Source: JANPEZ01 sp031423155 | GTDB taxonomy: Bacteria > Actinomycetota > UBA4738 > HRBIN12 | DNA: 13,730 nt | NCBI GenBank assembly: GCA_031423155.1 | Contig: JANPEZ010000027.1 | Coordinates: 1 to 13,730, forward strand | Direction: 5' to 3' | Shown: positions 1 to 6,363 of the stretch, in pieces | Numbering within the stretch: position 1 is the stretch's first letter | Layout of the letters: the number at the start of each line of letters is the position of its first letter | Position numbers and translations under genes: made by a program | The notes under the pieces: generated by a model | Told to the model about the DNA's origin: nothing | What the model saw: the letters and a program-made list of their open reading frames with translations, nothing else | Database searches by the model: none

Positions 1-67
1 AGGATCGCGATCCCGCTGCCTCATGAGGACTGCAGCCTGAGACCAGATCGCTAGACGACAACCGTGC

Positions 68-75
68 GAGGGGAG
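68..75 (+). promoter_or_regulatory. Shine-Dalgarno site deciding the lipoprotein start
   Basis: GAGGGGAG lies six bases before ATG 82. It supports the shorter 240-residue protein over the in-frame GTG at 64. No convincing -35/-10 pair is visible in the 63 bases upstream, which hold only two short perfect palindromes (GATCGCGATC at 3-12 and CCTCATGAGG at 19-28) of unknown meaning. Confidence 0.7.
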
Positions 76-81
76 CAAGAC

Positions 82-804
82 ATGAGGGCGACTGGACGCC
101 TCACGAGTACCCGCTGGACTTGGGTGCCGGCTGGCATCCTGGCTTTCGCGCTGGTCGCTTCGGCGTGCACCAGCGGTAGCGAGTCCGCGCCGACCCCATC
201 GACGACAGCCGAGATCCGCCAACTCATGGACGGCGCTGTCTTGGATGCCGGCAGGTATGCGCTCGATCTCGATGTCCTTCGGATCACGCTCGAGGTGCCG
301 GCCGGATGGGAGGCCGGACCGTTCTTTGTCGTTCCGACCGATGGCGGGGCAGATCCTCCGGCCGGGACGGCGGTCGGATTCTGGATCGTGGACGACATCT
401 TCGCGGATCCGTGCGAATGGGACCGCGGCTACCTCGACCGGCTCGGACCCTCTGCGGAAGATCTCGCCGCCGCGCTCAAGGACCAACGTGGCCGCTACGC
501 GACGACCCCGATCCCCGGCGAGCTGAACGGGCGACCGACGATCGAGATGGAGCTAACGGTCCCGCCCGACCTCGACTTGTCAGGATGCTCGCAGGAAAGG
601 GGGACTAGCTATTTCGTCAGCTGGCCGCAGCGAGACCCGCCGGGAGGCGGTCGCCACCACCAGGGGCCCGGCCAGCACGACCGGCTGTGGATCCTCGAAG
701 TCGATGGTGTCCGATTGGTTGTCGATGCCTCTTTCTTCCCAGAGACATCAGCTTCCGACCTGGCCGAGCTCCTGCAGATAGTGCGATCCGTTCATGTCGA
801 CTGA
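82..804 (+). CDS. Putative secreted lipoprotein of unknown function
   Basis: The 240-residue product starts with a short basic stretch and a hydrophobic segment (about residues 14-28). This ends in a lipobox-like ALVASAC with the candidate lipidated Cys at residue 29, so it is probably exported and anchored on the outer face of the membrane. A Ser/Thr/Pro-rich linker (about 30-42) follows, then a roughly 200-residue mixed alpha/beta domain. Near its C-terminus is a DRLWILEVDGVRLVVDAS segment (about 200-217), of a kind I associate with small actinobacterial lipoproteins, but I cannot name the family or a function. I chose ATG 82 because GAGGGGAG lies at 68-75, six bases upstream; the GTG at 64 would lie upstream of this site. 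Three Cys residues (29, 111, 169) leave a possible disulfide between the last two. It converges on the hydrolase gene with 50 bp between the stops, where I see no clear terminator hairpin. Confidence 0.82.
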   Translation: MRATGRLTSTRWTWVPAGILAFALVASACTSGSESAPTPSTTAEIRQLMDGAVLDAGRYALDLDVLRITLEVPAGWEAGPFFVVPTDGGADPPAGTAVGFWIVDDIFADPCEWDRGYLDRLGPSAEDLAAALKDQRGRYATTPIPGELNGRPTIEMELTVPPDLDLSGCSQERGTSYFVSWPQRDPPGGGRHHQGPGQHDRLWILEVDGVRLVVDASFFPETSASDLAELLQIVRSVHVD

Positions 805-854
805 GCCTGCGCCGTCCTGCTCACAAAGATCCCAGTAGCTCGCACCGGAGGCCC

Positions 855-1658
855 TCAGCTCGATCCGCGCAGCGTCCGCAGGATCGCGGCCCAGGCGGGA
901 TCGATGGATGCAGTGTCCATCCCCAGGTGATCGGTTCCGTCGATCGAGATGAACGCCGCCCCCGGGATCTCACCGGCAGCGCGCTTCGCCTGCTCGAAGA
1001 AGTCCACATCGTCGGCCGCAACGCAGATCAGGCACGGAACACGCCACTCGCTCAGCCTCCCACTGACAGCCCCTTCGCTCATCGCGGCGCCGAACGCCGC
1101 CCGCATGGCAGCGGCATCGCACGCGAGATACGCGGCGCGAACGGGATCGGAGTAGCGGCCGACGACGGCCTCGAAGGCCTGAACGAGCGCCTCTATCCCC
1201 TGCTCCCGCGAGGCCTCCAGCGCGTCCCCCACGGCGCGAACCAGCGGACCGTCAGGGCCCATCGCGTACGGCTGCTGACCTACGACAACGAGCGACAGCA
1301 CGCGTTCGGACACGTGTTCGCCGATACCGAAGGCAAGCCGCCCTCCCCACGACAGACCGATGAAGTGCGCCCGCTCGATGCCGAGCTCATCGAGTACCGC
1401 AACCACATCCGTGACCCGCAGGCGCATCGCGTACGCCTTCTCCTCGCGGGGCTTACCGCTCTGCCCATGACCACGGTGATCGATGAAGACGAGCCGGAAC
1501 TCCCCCGCGAGCTGCTGCAACGCGCTCGCGATCGGCGATCGGCGAACCAGCTCTATGGGATCAAGGAATCCTCCGAGGATGCCCACCGGGACTCCTTCGC
1601 CGCCATCGTCTTCGAAGTACACCCGGGTCCCATCGAGAGCGTTAGTCGCGTGCGGCAC
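855..1658 (-). CDS. Alpha/beta hydrolase
   Basis: This 267-residue soluble protein has the typical length of a single-domain alpha/beta hydrolase. Visible landmarks in order are the FIDHRGHGQS strand-loop (about 58-67) and the nucleophile elbow FIGLSWGG with Ser103. A probable acidic residue follows at Asp216 or Asp217 in VAADDVDFF, then the catalytic His244 in IDGTDHLGM. The usual HG oxyanion motif near the N-terminus is replaced by LGGF (about 28-31). There is no signal peptide, so it is cytosolic. Substrate cannot be read from sequence: family members include esterases, lactonases, C-C bond hydrolases and cofactor-free dioxygenases. Translation starts at GTG 1658, with GAGAGG at 1667-1672 on the minus strand, eight bases upstream. 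It is the last gene of the TetR-cupin-hydrolase cluster, 39 bp after the cupin stop, and probably shares its mRNA. Confidence 0.92.
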   Translation of the reverse strand: MPHATNALDGTRVYFEDDGGEGVPVGILGGFLDPIELVRRSPIASALQQLAGEFRLVFIDHRGHGQSGKPREEKAYAMRLRVTDVVAVLDELGIERAHFIGLSWGGRLAFGIGEHVSERVLSLVVVGQQPYAMGPDGPLVRAVGDALEASREQGIEALVQAFEAVVGRYSDPVRAAYLACDAAAMRAAFGAAMSEGAVSGRLSEWRVPCLICVAADDVDFFEQAKRAAGEIPGAAFISIDGTDHLGMDTASIDPAWAAILRTLRGSS

Positions 1659-1697
1659 GGGGGTAGCCTCTCACCGATCGGCGATCAACTCCCCCGG

Positions 1698-2171
1698 TCA
1701 GTCGAGCATCTCCGCGCCGTACCTGGCGGCGGCTTCCATTATCTTGTCGAAGTCCATCTCGTCGGGAGTCCTCGTATCGGCGGGATCGCTCGTTTCTCGT
1801 ATGAAACCTTCGAAGCCGGCCGGGGAGAAGAGCATGAGCATCCGGGCGGTGGGCGTCAGCACGGTATAGCGATGGGGGACATCCCGAGGGCCGAACGCGA
1901 ACGAGCCCGGGCCGGCTTCGACGACCTGGTCGCCGATCGTGAACGTCACCTCTCCGTCGAGTACGTAGAACGCCTCGTCCTCGCGACGATGCACGTGCAG
2001 GGGGACGAACCCTTCGGGCGTCGAGACGATCTCGGCCATCGCGTAGAGGCCGCCGCTCTGCTCACCGGTGATCTTCAAAAGCGTCGGCTCTCCCATCCAG
2101 GAGAGCCTCTCTCCGCCCTCGCTGCCCAAGCCGAAGCCCAGTGCTGCCGTTCCTTGCTGCAGGTTGGTCAT
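1698..2171 (-). CDS. Cupin-domain protein
   Basis: The 157-residue product is a single small beta-barrel cupin. Motif 1 is PLHVHRREDEAFYVLDG (about 57-73) with metal ligands His59, His61 and Glu66. Motif 2 is GPGSFAFGPRDVPHRY (about 87-102) with His100 as the fourth ligand. The complete ligand set suggests a metal-dependent enzyme or metal-assisted ligand binder, such as the quercetinase-like dioxygenases, but the reaction is not identifiable. The C-terminal helix (about 137-156) is typical of such single-domain cupins. I chose ATG 2171 because a perfect AAGGAGG lies five bases upstream and because the frame upstream of it is inside the TetR gene. Its ATG overlaps the TetR stop as ATGA, implying translational coupling and co-regulation. 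The hydrolase gene follows and may act on the cupin's product, which is inference from context. Confidence 0.92.
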   Translation of the reverse strand: MTNLQQGTAALGFGLGSEGGERLSWMGEPTLLKITGEQSGGLYAMAEIVSTPEGFVPLHVHRREDEAFYVLDGEVTFTIGDQVVEAGPGSFAFGPRDVPHRYTVLTPTARMLMLFSPAGFEGFIRETSDPADTRTPDEMDFDKIMEAAARYGAEMLD

Positions 2172-2785
2172 CGCTTCCTCCTTGTCTCCGGCGACCGCCG
2201 TTCGAGCACACACGCGGCCGCGTCTGTCATGGTCCTGATGGCCTCGTCGAGGCCGGCCCCTCGGTCTCTGAGCGACCTGAAAGTGCCGATATCGAACAGG
2301 GCACAGATCAAGCGCACCTGGCGAGCCCTGATCCCGCGCCCTTGGAGGGCCGCGCGAACGAAGGACTCGACCGTGGCCCGCTGGTAGGCCTCCCACTCTT
2401 GGATCGCAGGCAGTTGGCGTTCGCCCGGAAACGCCTCGAGGTGGGCGCCGCCTCGGTCGTAGAAGGCGAACAACTCACGGGCGACGCGCTCCAGGCGGTC
2501 GCGGGTCGTTCGAGCGTCGCCGACTACCGCGGCCGCGTCCTTCGGAGCGGGCGGTTGGAGTCGCTCCATGAGCAGGTCGCCGCAGGCCGGTACGAGCTCC
2601 TCCAGAGAGGGGAAGTGGTTGTAGACGGTTGCGACCGCGACGTCGGCGCGCTCGGCGATGTCCTTCCAGCTCGTTCCGAGGACGCCCTTCTCTGTGTGGA
2701 GTCCGAGTGTTGCGTCGAGGATCCGCCGGCGCGTCTCTCCGCTCGCCTGACGCCGCTTGGACATGTCGTATGTACGAGGTGACAT
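2168..2785 (-). CDS. TetR/AcrR-family transcriptional regulator
   Basis: This 205-residue protein has the usual TetR length. The N-terminal DNA-binding domain covers about residues 14-62, with the helix-turn-helix in TSWKDIAERADVAVATVYNH (about 38-57) and the characteristic YNHFPSLEEL following. The remaining helices (about 65-200) form the ligand-binding and dimerisation part, too variable to predict a ligand. Members usually repress an adjacent operon and themselves until a small molecule binds. Here the downstream same-strand cupin (ATGA overlap) and alpha/beta hydrolase are the obvious targets. The start at ATG 2785 lacks a Shine-Dalgarno site but sits about three bases after the predicted transcription start, fitting a leaderless mRNA; an internal ATG at 2764 (residue 8) also lacks one. 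The large kelch gene upstream ends 65 bp away on the same strand; it is probably a separate transcription unit. Confidence 0.93.
   Translation of the reverse strand: MSPRTYDMSKRRQASGETRRRILDATLGLHTEKGVLGTSWKDIAERADVAVATVYNHFPSLEELVPACGDLLMERLQPPAPKDAAAVVGDARTTRDRLERVARELFAFYDRGGAHLEAFPGERQLPAIQEWEAYQRATVESFVRAALQGRGIRARQVRLICALFDIGTFRSLRDRGAGLDEAIRTMTDAAACVLERRSPETRRKR
2177..2183 (-). promoter_or_regulatory. Strong Shine-Dalgarno site of the cupin gene
   Basis: AAGGAGG on the minus strand, five bases before ATG 2171, lies inside the last codons of the TetR gene. It fixes the cupin start and suggests that the cupin is made in larger amounts than the regulator, whose own start has no visible ribosome site. 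Confidence 0.8.
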
Positions 2786-2788
2786 TAT

Positions 2789-2809
2789 TTGGTTAGATTA
2801 CTCATCCAA
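2789..2809. promoter_or_regulatory. Possible TetR operator (imperfect dyad)
   Basis: A 21-bp imperfect inverted repeat with TTGG and CCAA outer arms surrounds and overlaps the predicted -10 box. Only the outer four bases of each arm and a few inner positions pair. The location is where a TetR repressor would block its own promoter, but the symmetry is weak enough to have arisen by chance. Confidence 0.25.
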
Positions 2810-2824
2810 TCGCGCTGGCGTCAA
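2795..2824 (-). promoter_or_regulatory. Predicted promoter of the TetR-cupin-hydrolase operon
   Basis: On the minus strand a -35-like TTGACG (2819-2824) and a -10-like TAATCT (2795-2800) are separated by 18 bp. Both resemble the housekeeping sigma consensus, and the stretch is unusually AT-rich for this window. Transcription would start near 2788, about three bases before the TetR ATG, giving a nearly leaderless transcript. Leaderless mRNAs are common in Actinobacteria, and this would explain the missing ribosome site. The start point is inferred from spacing. Confidence 0.5.
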
Positions 2825-2850
2825 GCGACTCGGCGTGCGGATAGGAACTC

Positions 2851-5800
2851 TCAGAGATCGGGCGGAGTGAAGATCTCGTTGACGTCGGTCGGCGCGCCCC
2901 CGGCACCTCCGGTTGCCACGAATATCCGGCCGTGCCACACGACCGCCTGGATCCCTTTGCGCCCGGTCGGCATATCCGCCAGCGTCGTCCAGGTATCGGA
3001 CAGCGGATCGTAGGCCTCTACGTCGGCGAGGGCCTGGCCTCCCGCCTCGCCCCCGATCACGAGCACTTGCCCCTGCACGACCGCGGCCGCGTAACCACCA
3101 CGCGGCGTCGGAAGTTCGGCGAGTCCGGTGGTCCAGGTTCCGGTAGCGAAGTCGAACGCGTCGTTGAACCCGAAGGGCGTCAGCGGATCGCCCTGCCTTC
3201 CGCCGATGGCGTACATGGTGTCCCCGACGACGGCCGACTGGAAGTGGTCCCTGGCCCTGGGCATATCAGGAAGGCTGCTCCACGAATCGGCCGCGGGATC
3301 GTAAACGTCCACCCATGGTTCCGAGACCCCGTCGTGCAGGCCGCCGAAGTAATAGATGTCGCCGTGCCAGACCGCGACGGCTCCAGCTCCCCGCTCGCGC
3401 CCGACAGGCATGGGCGTTCCGCTCGAGAAGGTGTCGGTCGAAGGATCGTAGATCCACACGGTGCCGGCGGACGGCTTCGGCTGACCCGGCACCATCTTCG
3501 AACCGCCGATCGAGTAGATCAGCCCGTTCAACGCAACGGTCTGGATGTGGTTGAGGGCCTCGGGCGTATCGGCGACCGAACGCCACCGGTCGCGCCGCGG
3601 GTTGTACACCTGGTGCGCGGTCCCTCCCCACGCAAGGAAGAACCGGTTACCGATACGCGTGAATGAAGCCTCTTGTCGAACCAGCCCAGTCGGCGCCCCG
3701 GAGACCCAGGTACCCAGCGCCGCCGCCGGCCCTTGAACCGCAGGGGCAGCGACAGGCTGCAGCCCCAGCGGCGTCGCACGCAGGTAATCCCACGTCGCCG
3801 GGAAGGGAGTCCCGGTACCGTCGGACGTCGATATGAGTCCCATCGCGATGGGCTTGGATGAGAACCATCTCTTGGGTACCGACACAGGACCTGCGACCCT
3901 GATGGTCGGTCCGACCACTCCCCCCGATTCAGCGGCGTAGCGAGCGACTATCGACCCCGCCGAGGGATCCACCTTGAGGGTCAACTCGACCGAGTCCGGT
4001 CCCGGCAAGGCAAGGGGAACCGACACGACCGACGTGACTCCTCCGTTCTCCAGGCGGAAGCTCACCTCTCCCGACCCACTGGTGGACAACTCAACGTAGT
4101 GATCCTGTTCGCCGGTGCCGAGCATCACTCCCATCGACTGCCCGGCCTGGGGAACCATCCCCGCGAACGGCGCAAGTATCCTCGTGCGGAGGAGGAACGA
4201 TCCGGTCGTGGCGGGATCGGCGTCCATCCCCAGCTGGAAGCCGAACCGCTGAGTGTTCACCGCCCCGTGCGCGGTGCCGTCGGAGACCTCGTCGATGGTG
4301 AGTGTGCCCGTCGCACTGCCAACCGTCATCTTGGACGGATCGAACAGGGTCGAGTAATCCGAGACCCCGTTCGTCATCAGGCCCGTGAATCCGGTATCGG
4401 CGACTCCGCCCTGCTGGCCGCTGCCCGGATCCCATGTGAGCCGAACCGGCAGGGACTCCGCGGCGCCGTTCGTCGGATCCAGTGCGAAGCGGTCCGAGGT
4501 ATCGGCCAAAGAATCGTTGTCGTCGTCGGGGTCATTGAGATCGGAGATCCGATCTCCGTCGGCATCGGCGGGGATATCGCCGGCCGAACAAGGGTCGGTG
4601 CCGTTGTCGACTTCATCGGCGTTGCTGAATCCGTCGGCGTCGTCGTCCAGGAGTATGTCGTAGATATCCGTGCAGGGCCCGGGCGTCCCGTCGTAGTCGT
4701 TGGGTTCGAAGACGACGATGGTGCTGGCGGCATGATTGACGACCCAGATCGTCCCCGGGAAGGCGTCGTCGTCCCCCTGGGTCGTTAGATCGAGAGGCCT
4801 CCTTCCGACGCTGGAGAACAGGGTCGTCGTTGAAACCACAGCGTCGCCGGTTCCGTTCAGCTCGACCCTGACGATGAGTTCGTCCCTAAGCGAGGCCAAC
4901 AGCAGGTCCCCCGTCATCGCACCGGAGAAGTTGGTGGCGCGGTACTGCGCGATGCCGTTCGTCGATTCCGGGAAAGTCGCGATCGATCCGCGCGCGGGGC
5001 CCGGAGTGAGCCAGGCGCACTGCGCGGGGTCGCCGGCGGGCACCGGCGACTGGCCCCCGAAGGTGTTCGCGGTGCTGGCGCGTGTCGGGTTCGGGTGCCC
5101 GCCGTAGTGTCCTTCGAAGATCAGATGAAGGCTATCTGCGTTGGTGCTGCCGCCTTCCTGGGCTTCGTTGGTGCACGCGGAAGTTCCCTCCCCCACCGGC
5201 AGACCCCCGGCTCCGGCATTCGAGCCGTTGTCGGTTCCATAGAGGTTCCCGTTGTCGGCGATCATCAAGTCGTAGGGGTTCCGATAACCCGGTGAGAAGA
5301 CCTGAACCGGTCCGCCGGGAACGATCTTCGCTTGGTTAAGTCCGTCGTTGCCGCCGAACGGATCGTTCGGATCGGGGTTTCCGGAGCGAGTGAGATCGTC
5401 CAAGGTCGGGATGTCGTATGGCGTGCTACCCAGGTTCTCCAGATCGATCGAGAGGATCGCCGCGGACAGGGCATACTCGGGCAGTTCTGCGAACGCGGCC
5501 GAGGCGGCTCCCATGTTGGTGTTCCCTCCCACGGCCAAGTAGAGCGTTTTGGTGGCCGGATCCAACGCGAGGCCGTTGGGCAGATGAACCTCTTCCGATC
5601 TGGGCAGACCTCGCACGAGGTCGCGGCGCACCCACTTGGTGCCGGTCCATCGGAGTCGACTTACAACTCCCGAATTGGTGTCCAGACCGACGTCGCCGAG
5701 CTCGATCCCCCCGAGACGGGGATCACTGGAACTCACGTACAAGGTCGGGTTCGCCGCGGTTCCGACGACGAGCAACCCAGTCACGAGCCGGCCCTCCACG

Positions 5801-6126
5801 TCGGGCCGCGGCGTGCCGTCGTCGTCGTGGTTGAGGATCCTGGCGACCCGGTCGATGGTCTCGGTGGCCGTCACGGTGTAGTCGTTGCGCCCGTCGCGGG
5901 AGATCGTGTAAGCGTTGATGGTTCCGTCGAACTGACCGACGTATAGCCGACCGTCGGGGCCGAACTGCAGCGTGGTCGGAAAGTCCGAGCCCTCCCCCGT
6001 AAGCAGGCTCTTTCCGAACCCGACATCGCTGGAGGCCACAGCTGGTCCAGCTGATATCGCAGCGAACCCAGCCTGCGCTGCGAGGATCAGGGCGAGCGCC
6101 AGCGCCGATCGTTTCCCAAGGGGCAT
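2851..6126 (-). CDS. Secreted PQQ-dehydrogenase-like / TSP3 / kelch multidomain protein
   Basis: The 1091-residue product begins with a Sec signal peptide (1-31, cleavage after AVA). Residues about 40-475 resemble the glucose/sorbosone dehydrogenase propeller. HLPNGLALDP (181-190) with LYLAVGGNTN recalls that family's catalytic-His loop, and SPGYRNPYDL (278-287) and YGGHPNP (341-347) recall its conserved Arg-Asn and His loops. Residues about 490-550 are Asp-rich thrombospondin type-3-like repeats (DADGDRISDLNDPDDDNDS), likely binding calcium. Residues about 555-790 form a beta-rich domain I do not recognise, perhaps lectin-like. Residues about 805-1091 hold six kelch repeats with GG doublets and YDP-x-x-D-x-W closures, enough for one propeller. 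Four Cys (318, 370, 485, 513) could form disulfides. No membrane anchor or sorting motif is visible. ATG 6126 is supported by GGGGAGG eight bases upstream and by the signal peptide. Enzyme activity, cofactor and substrate are inferred only from motif similarity. Confidence 0.92.
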   Translation of the reverse strand: MPLGKRSALALALILAAQAGFAAISAGPAVASSDVGFGKSLLTGEGSDFPTTLQFGPDGRLYVGQFDGTINAYTISRDGRNDYTVTATETIDRVARILNHDDDGTPRPDVEGRLVTGLLVVGTAANPTLYVSSSDPRLGGIELGDVGLDTNSGVVSRLRWTGTKWVRRDLVRGLPRSEEVHLPNGLALDPATKTLYLAVGGNTNMGAASAAFAELPEYALSAAILSIDLENLGSTPYDIPTLDDLTRSGNPDPNDPFGGNDGLNQAKIVPGGPVQVFSPGYRNPYDLMIADNGNLYGTDNGSNAGAGGLPVGEGTSACTNEAQEGGSTNADSLHLIFEGHYGGHPNPTRASTANTFGGQSPVPAGDPAQCAWLTPGPARGSIATFPESTNGIAQYRATNFSGAMTGDLLLASLRDELIVRVELNGTGDAVVSTTTLFSSVGRRPLDLTTQGDDDAFPGTIWVVNHAASTIVVFEPNDYDGTPGPCTDIYDILLDDDADGFSNADEVDNGTDPCSAGDIPADADGDRISDLNDPDDDNDSLADTSDRFALDPTNGAAESLPVRLTWDPGSGQQGGVADTGFTGLMTNGVSDYSTLFDPSKMTVGSATGTLTIDEVSDGTAHGAVNTQRFGFQLGMDADPATTGSFLLRTRILAPFAGMVPQAGQSMGVMLGTGEQDHYVELSTSGSGEVSFRLENGGVTSVVSVPLALPGPDSVELTLKVDPSAGSIVARYAAESGGVVGPTIRVAGPVSVPKRWFSSKPIAMGLISTSDGTGTPFPATWDYLRATPLGLQPVAAPAVQGPAAALGTWVSGAPTGLVRQEASFTRIGNRFFLAWGGTAHQVYNPRRDRWRSVADTPEALNHIQTVALNGLIYSIGGSKMVPGQPKPSAGTVWIYDPSTDTFSSGTPMPVGRERGAGAVAVWHGDIYYFGGLHDGVSEPWVDVYDPAADSWSSLPDMPRARDHFQSAVVGDTMYAIGGRQGDPLTPFGFNDAFDFATGTWTTGLAELPTPRGGYAAAVVQGQVLVIGGEAGGQALADVEAYDPLSDTWTTLADMPTGRKGIQAVVWHGRIFVATGGAGGAPTDVNEIFTPPDL

Positions 6127-6363
6127 CTGCGCATCCTCCCCTGTGGCCGCCCTCAGGCGCAATCCGCCGAAGGATGTAGCGGAGCGGCCCCGGATAGGGC
6201 CTGTGCGTGAACCGAGCTGCTGTCGCGGCACGACGCCGTGCCCGGGCGATCGCATCGGTGGCGAGGTTGGTTCGACTCAGGCGTCGCGCCGGTTAACCGT
6301 CGGCCGATGCGCCAGAGGGCTTGCCGCGCACGGTCTGGGCAGCATCGGGGCCTCCGAGGTAAC
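6127..6363. promoter_or_regulatory. Divergent intergenic region with short dyads
   Basis: This 237-bp stretch separates the minus-strand kelch gene from the plus-strand cyclase array and must hold both promoters, but I find no convincing -35/-10 pair for either. Three perfect dyads are visible. GGCCC/GGGCC has a 6-base loop at 6186-6201. GGCACG/CGTGCC has a 4-base loop at 6227-6242. CGGTTAACCG, a 10-bp palindrome, lies at 6290-6299, about 65 bp before the first cyclase start. The last is the most AT-rich spot in the region and the best candidate for a protein-binding site. Confidence 0.4.
6135..6141 (-). promoter_or_regulatory. Shine-Dalgarno site deciding the kelch-protein start
   Basis: GGGGAGG on the minus strand lies eight bases before ATG 6126. 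It places the start directly before the signal peptide and argues against the in-frame codon at 6255, which would put 43 Arg/Gly-rich residues ahead of the export signal. Confidence 0.75.

Noticed and set aside
805..854. A bidirectional terminator between the lipoprotein and hydrolase genes
   Set aside because: No stable hairpin followed by a T-run can be seen on either strand in these 50 bases.
687..2387. A 566-codon plus-strand open frame covering the hydrolase, cupin and TetR genes
   Set aside because: It is antisense to three genes with clear family motifs, is Arg/Pro/Gly-rich without recognisable domains, and overlaps the lipoprotein gene. It looks like a GC-rich shadow frame.
2172..2396. 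N-terminal extension of the cupin frame to 2396
   Set aside because: The extra 75 residues lie inside the TetR coding region in another frame, are Arg-rich and have no ribosome site, whereas ATG 2171 has a perfect one.
6127..6209. A cyclic-di-GMP-I riboswitch in the kelch gene leader
   Set aside because: CACGCACAGG occurs on the minus strand at 6200-6209, about 80 bases before the start, like the 5' end of that riboswitch. However, the conserved AAACC and GACGCAAAGCC-type core is missing. An Infernal search with the GEMM-I model would settle it; a significant hit would reverse this rejection.
6127..6255. Upstream start at 6255 for the kelch protein
   Set aside because: It would place 43 Arg/Gly-rich residues before an evident signal peptide. 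ATG 6126 has a good ribosome site and begins at the signal peptide.
6238..6363. GTG 6238 as the start of cyclase copy 1
   Set aside because: The extra 42 residues are Arg-rich and unlike the paralogs, which begin directly at the first zinc ribbon.
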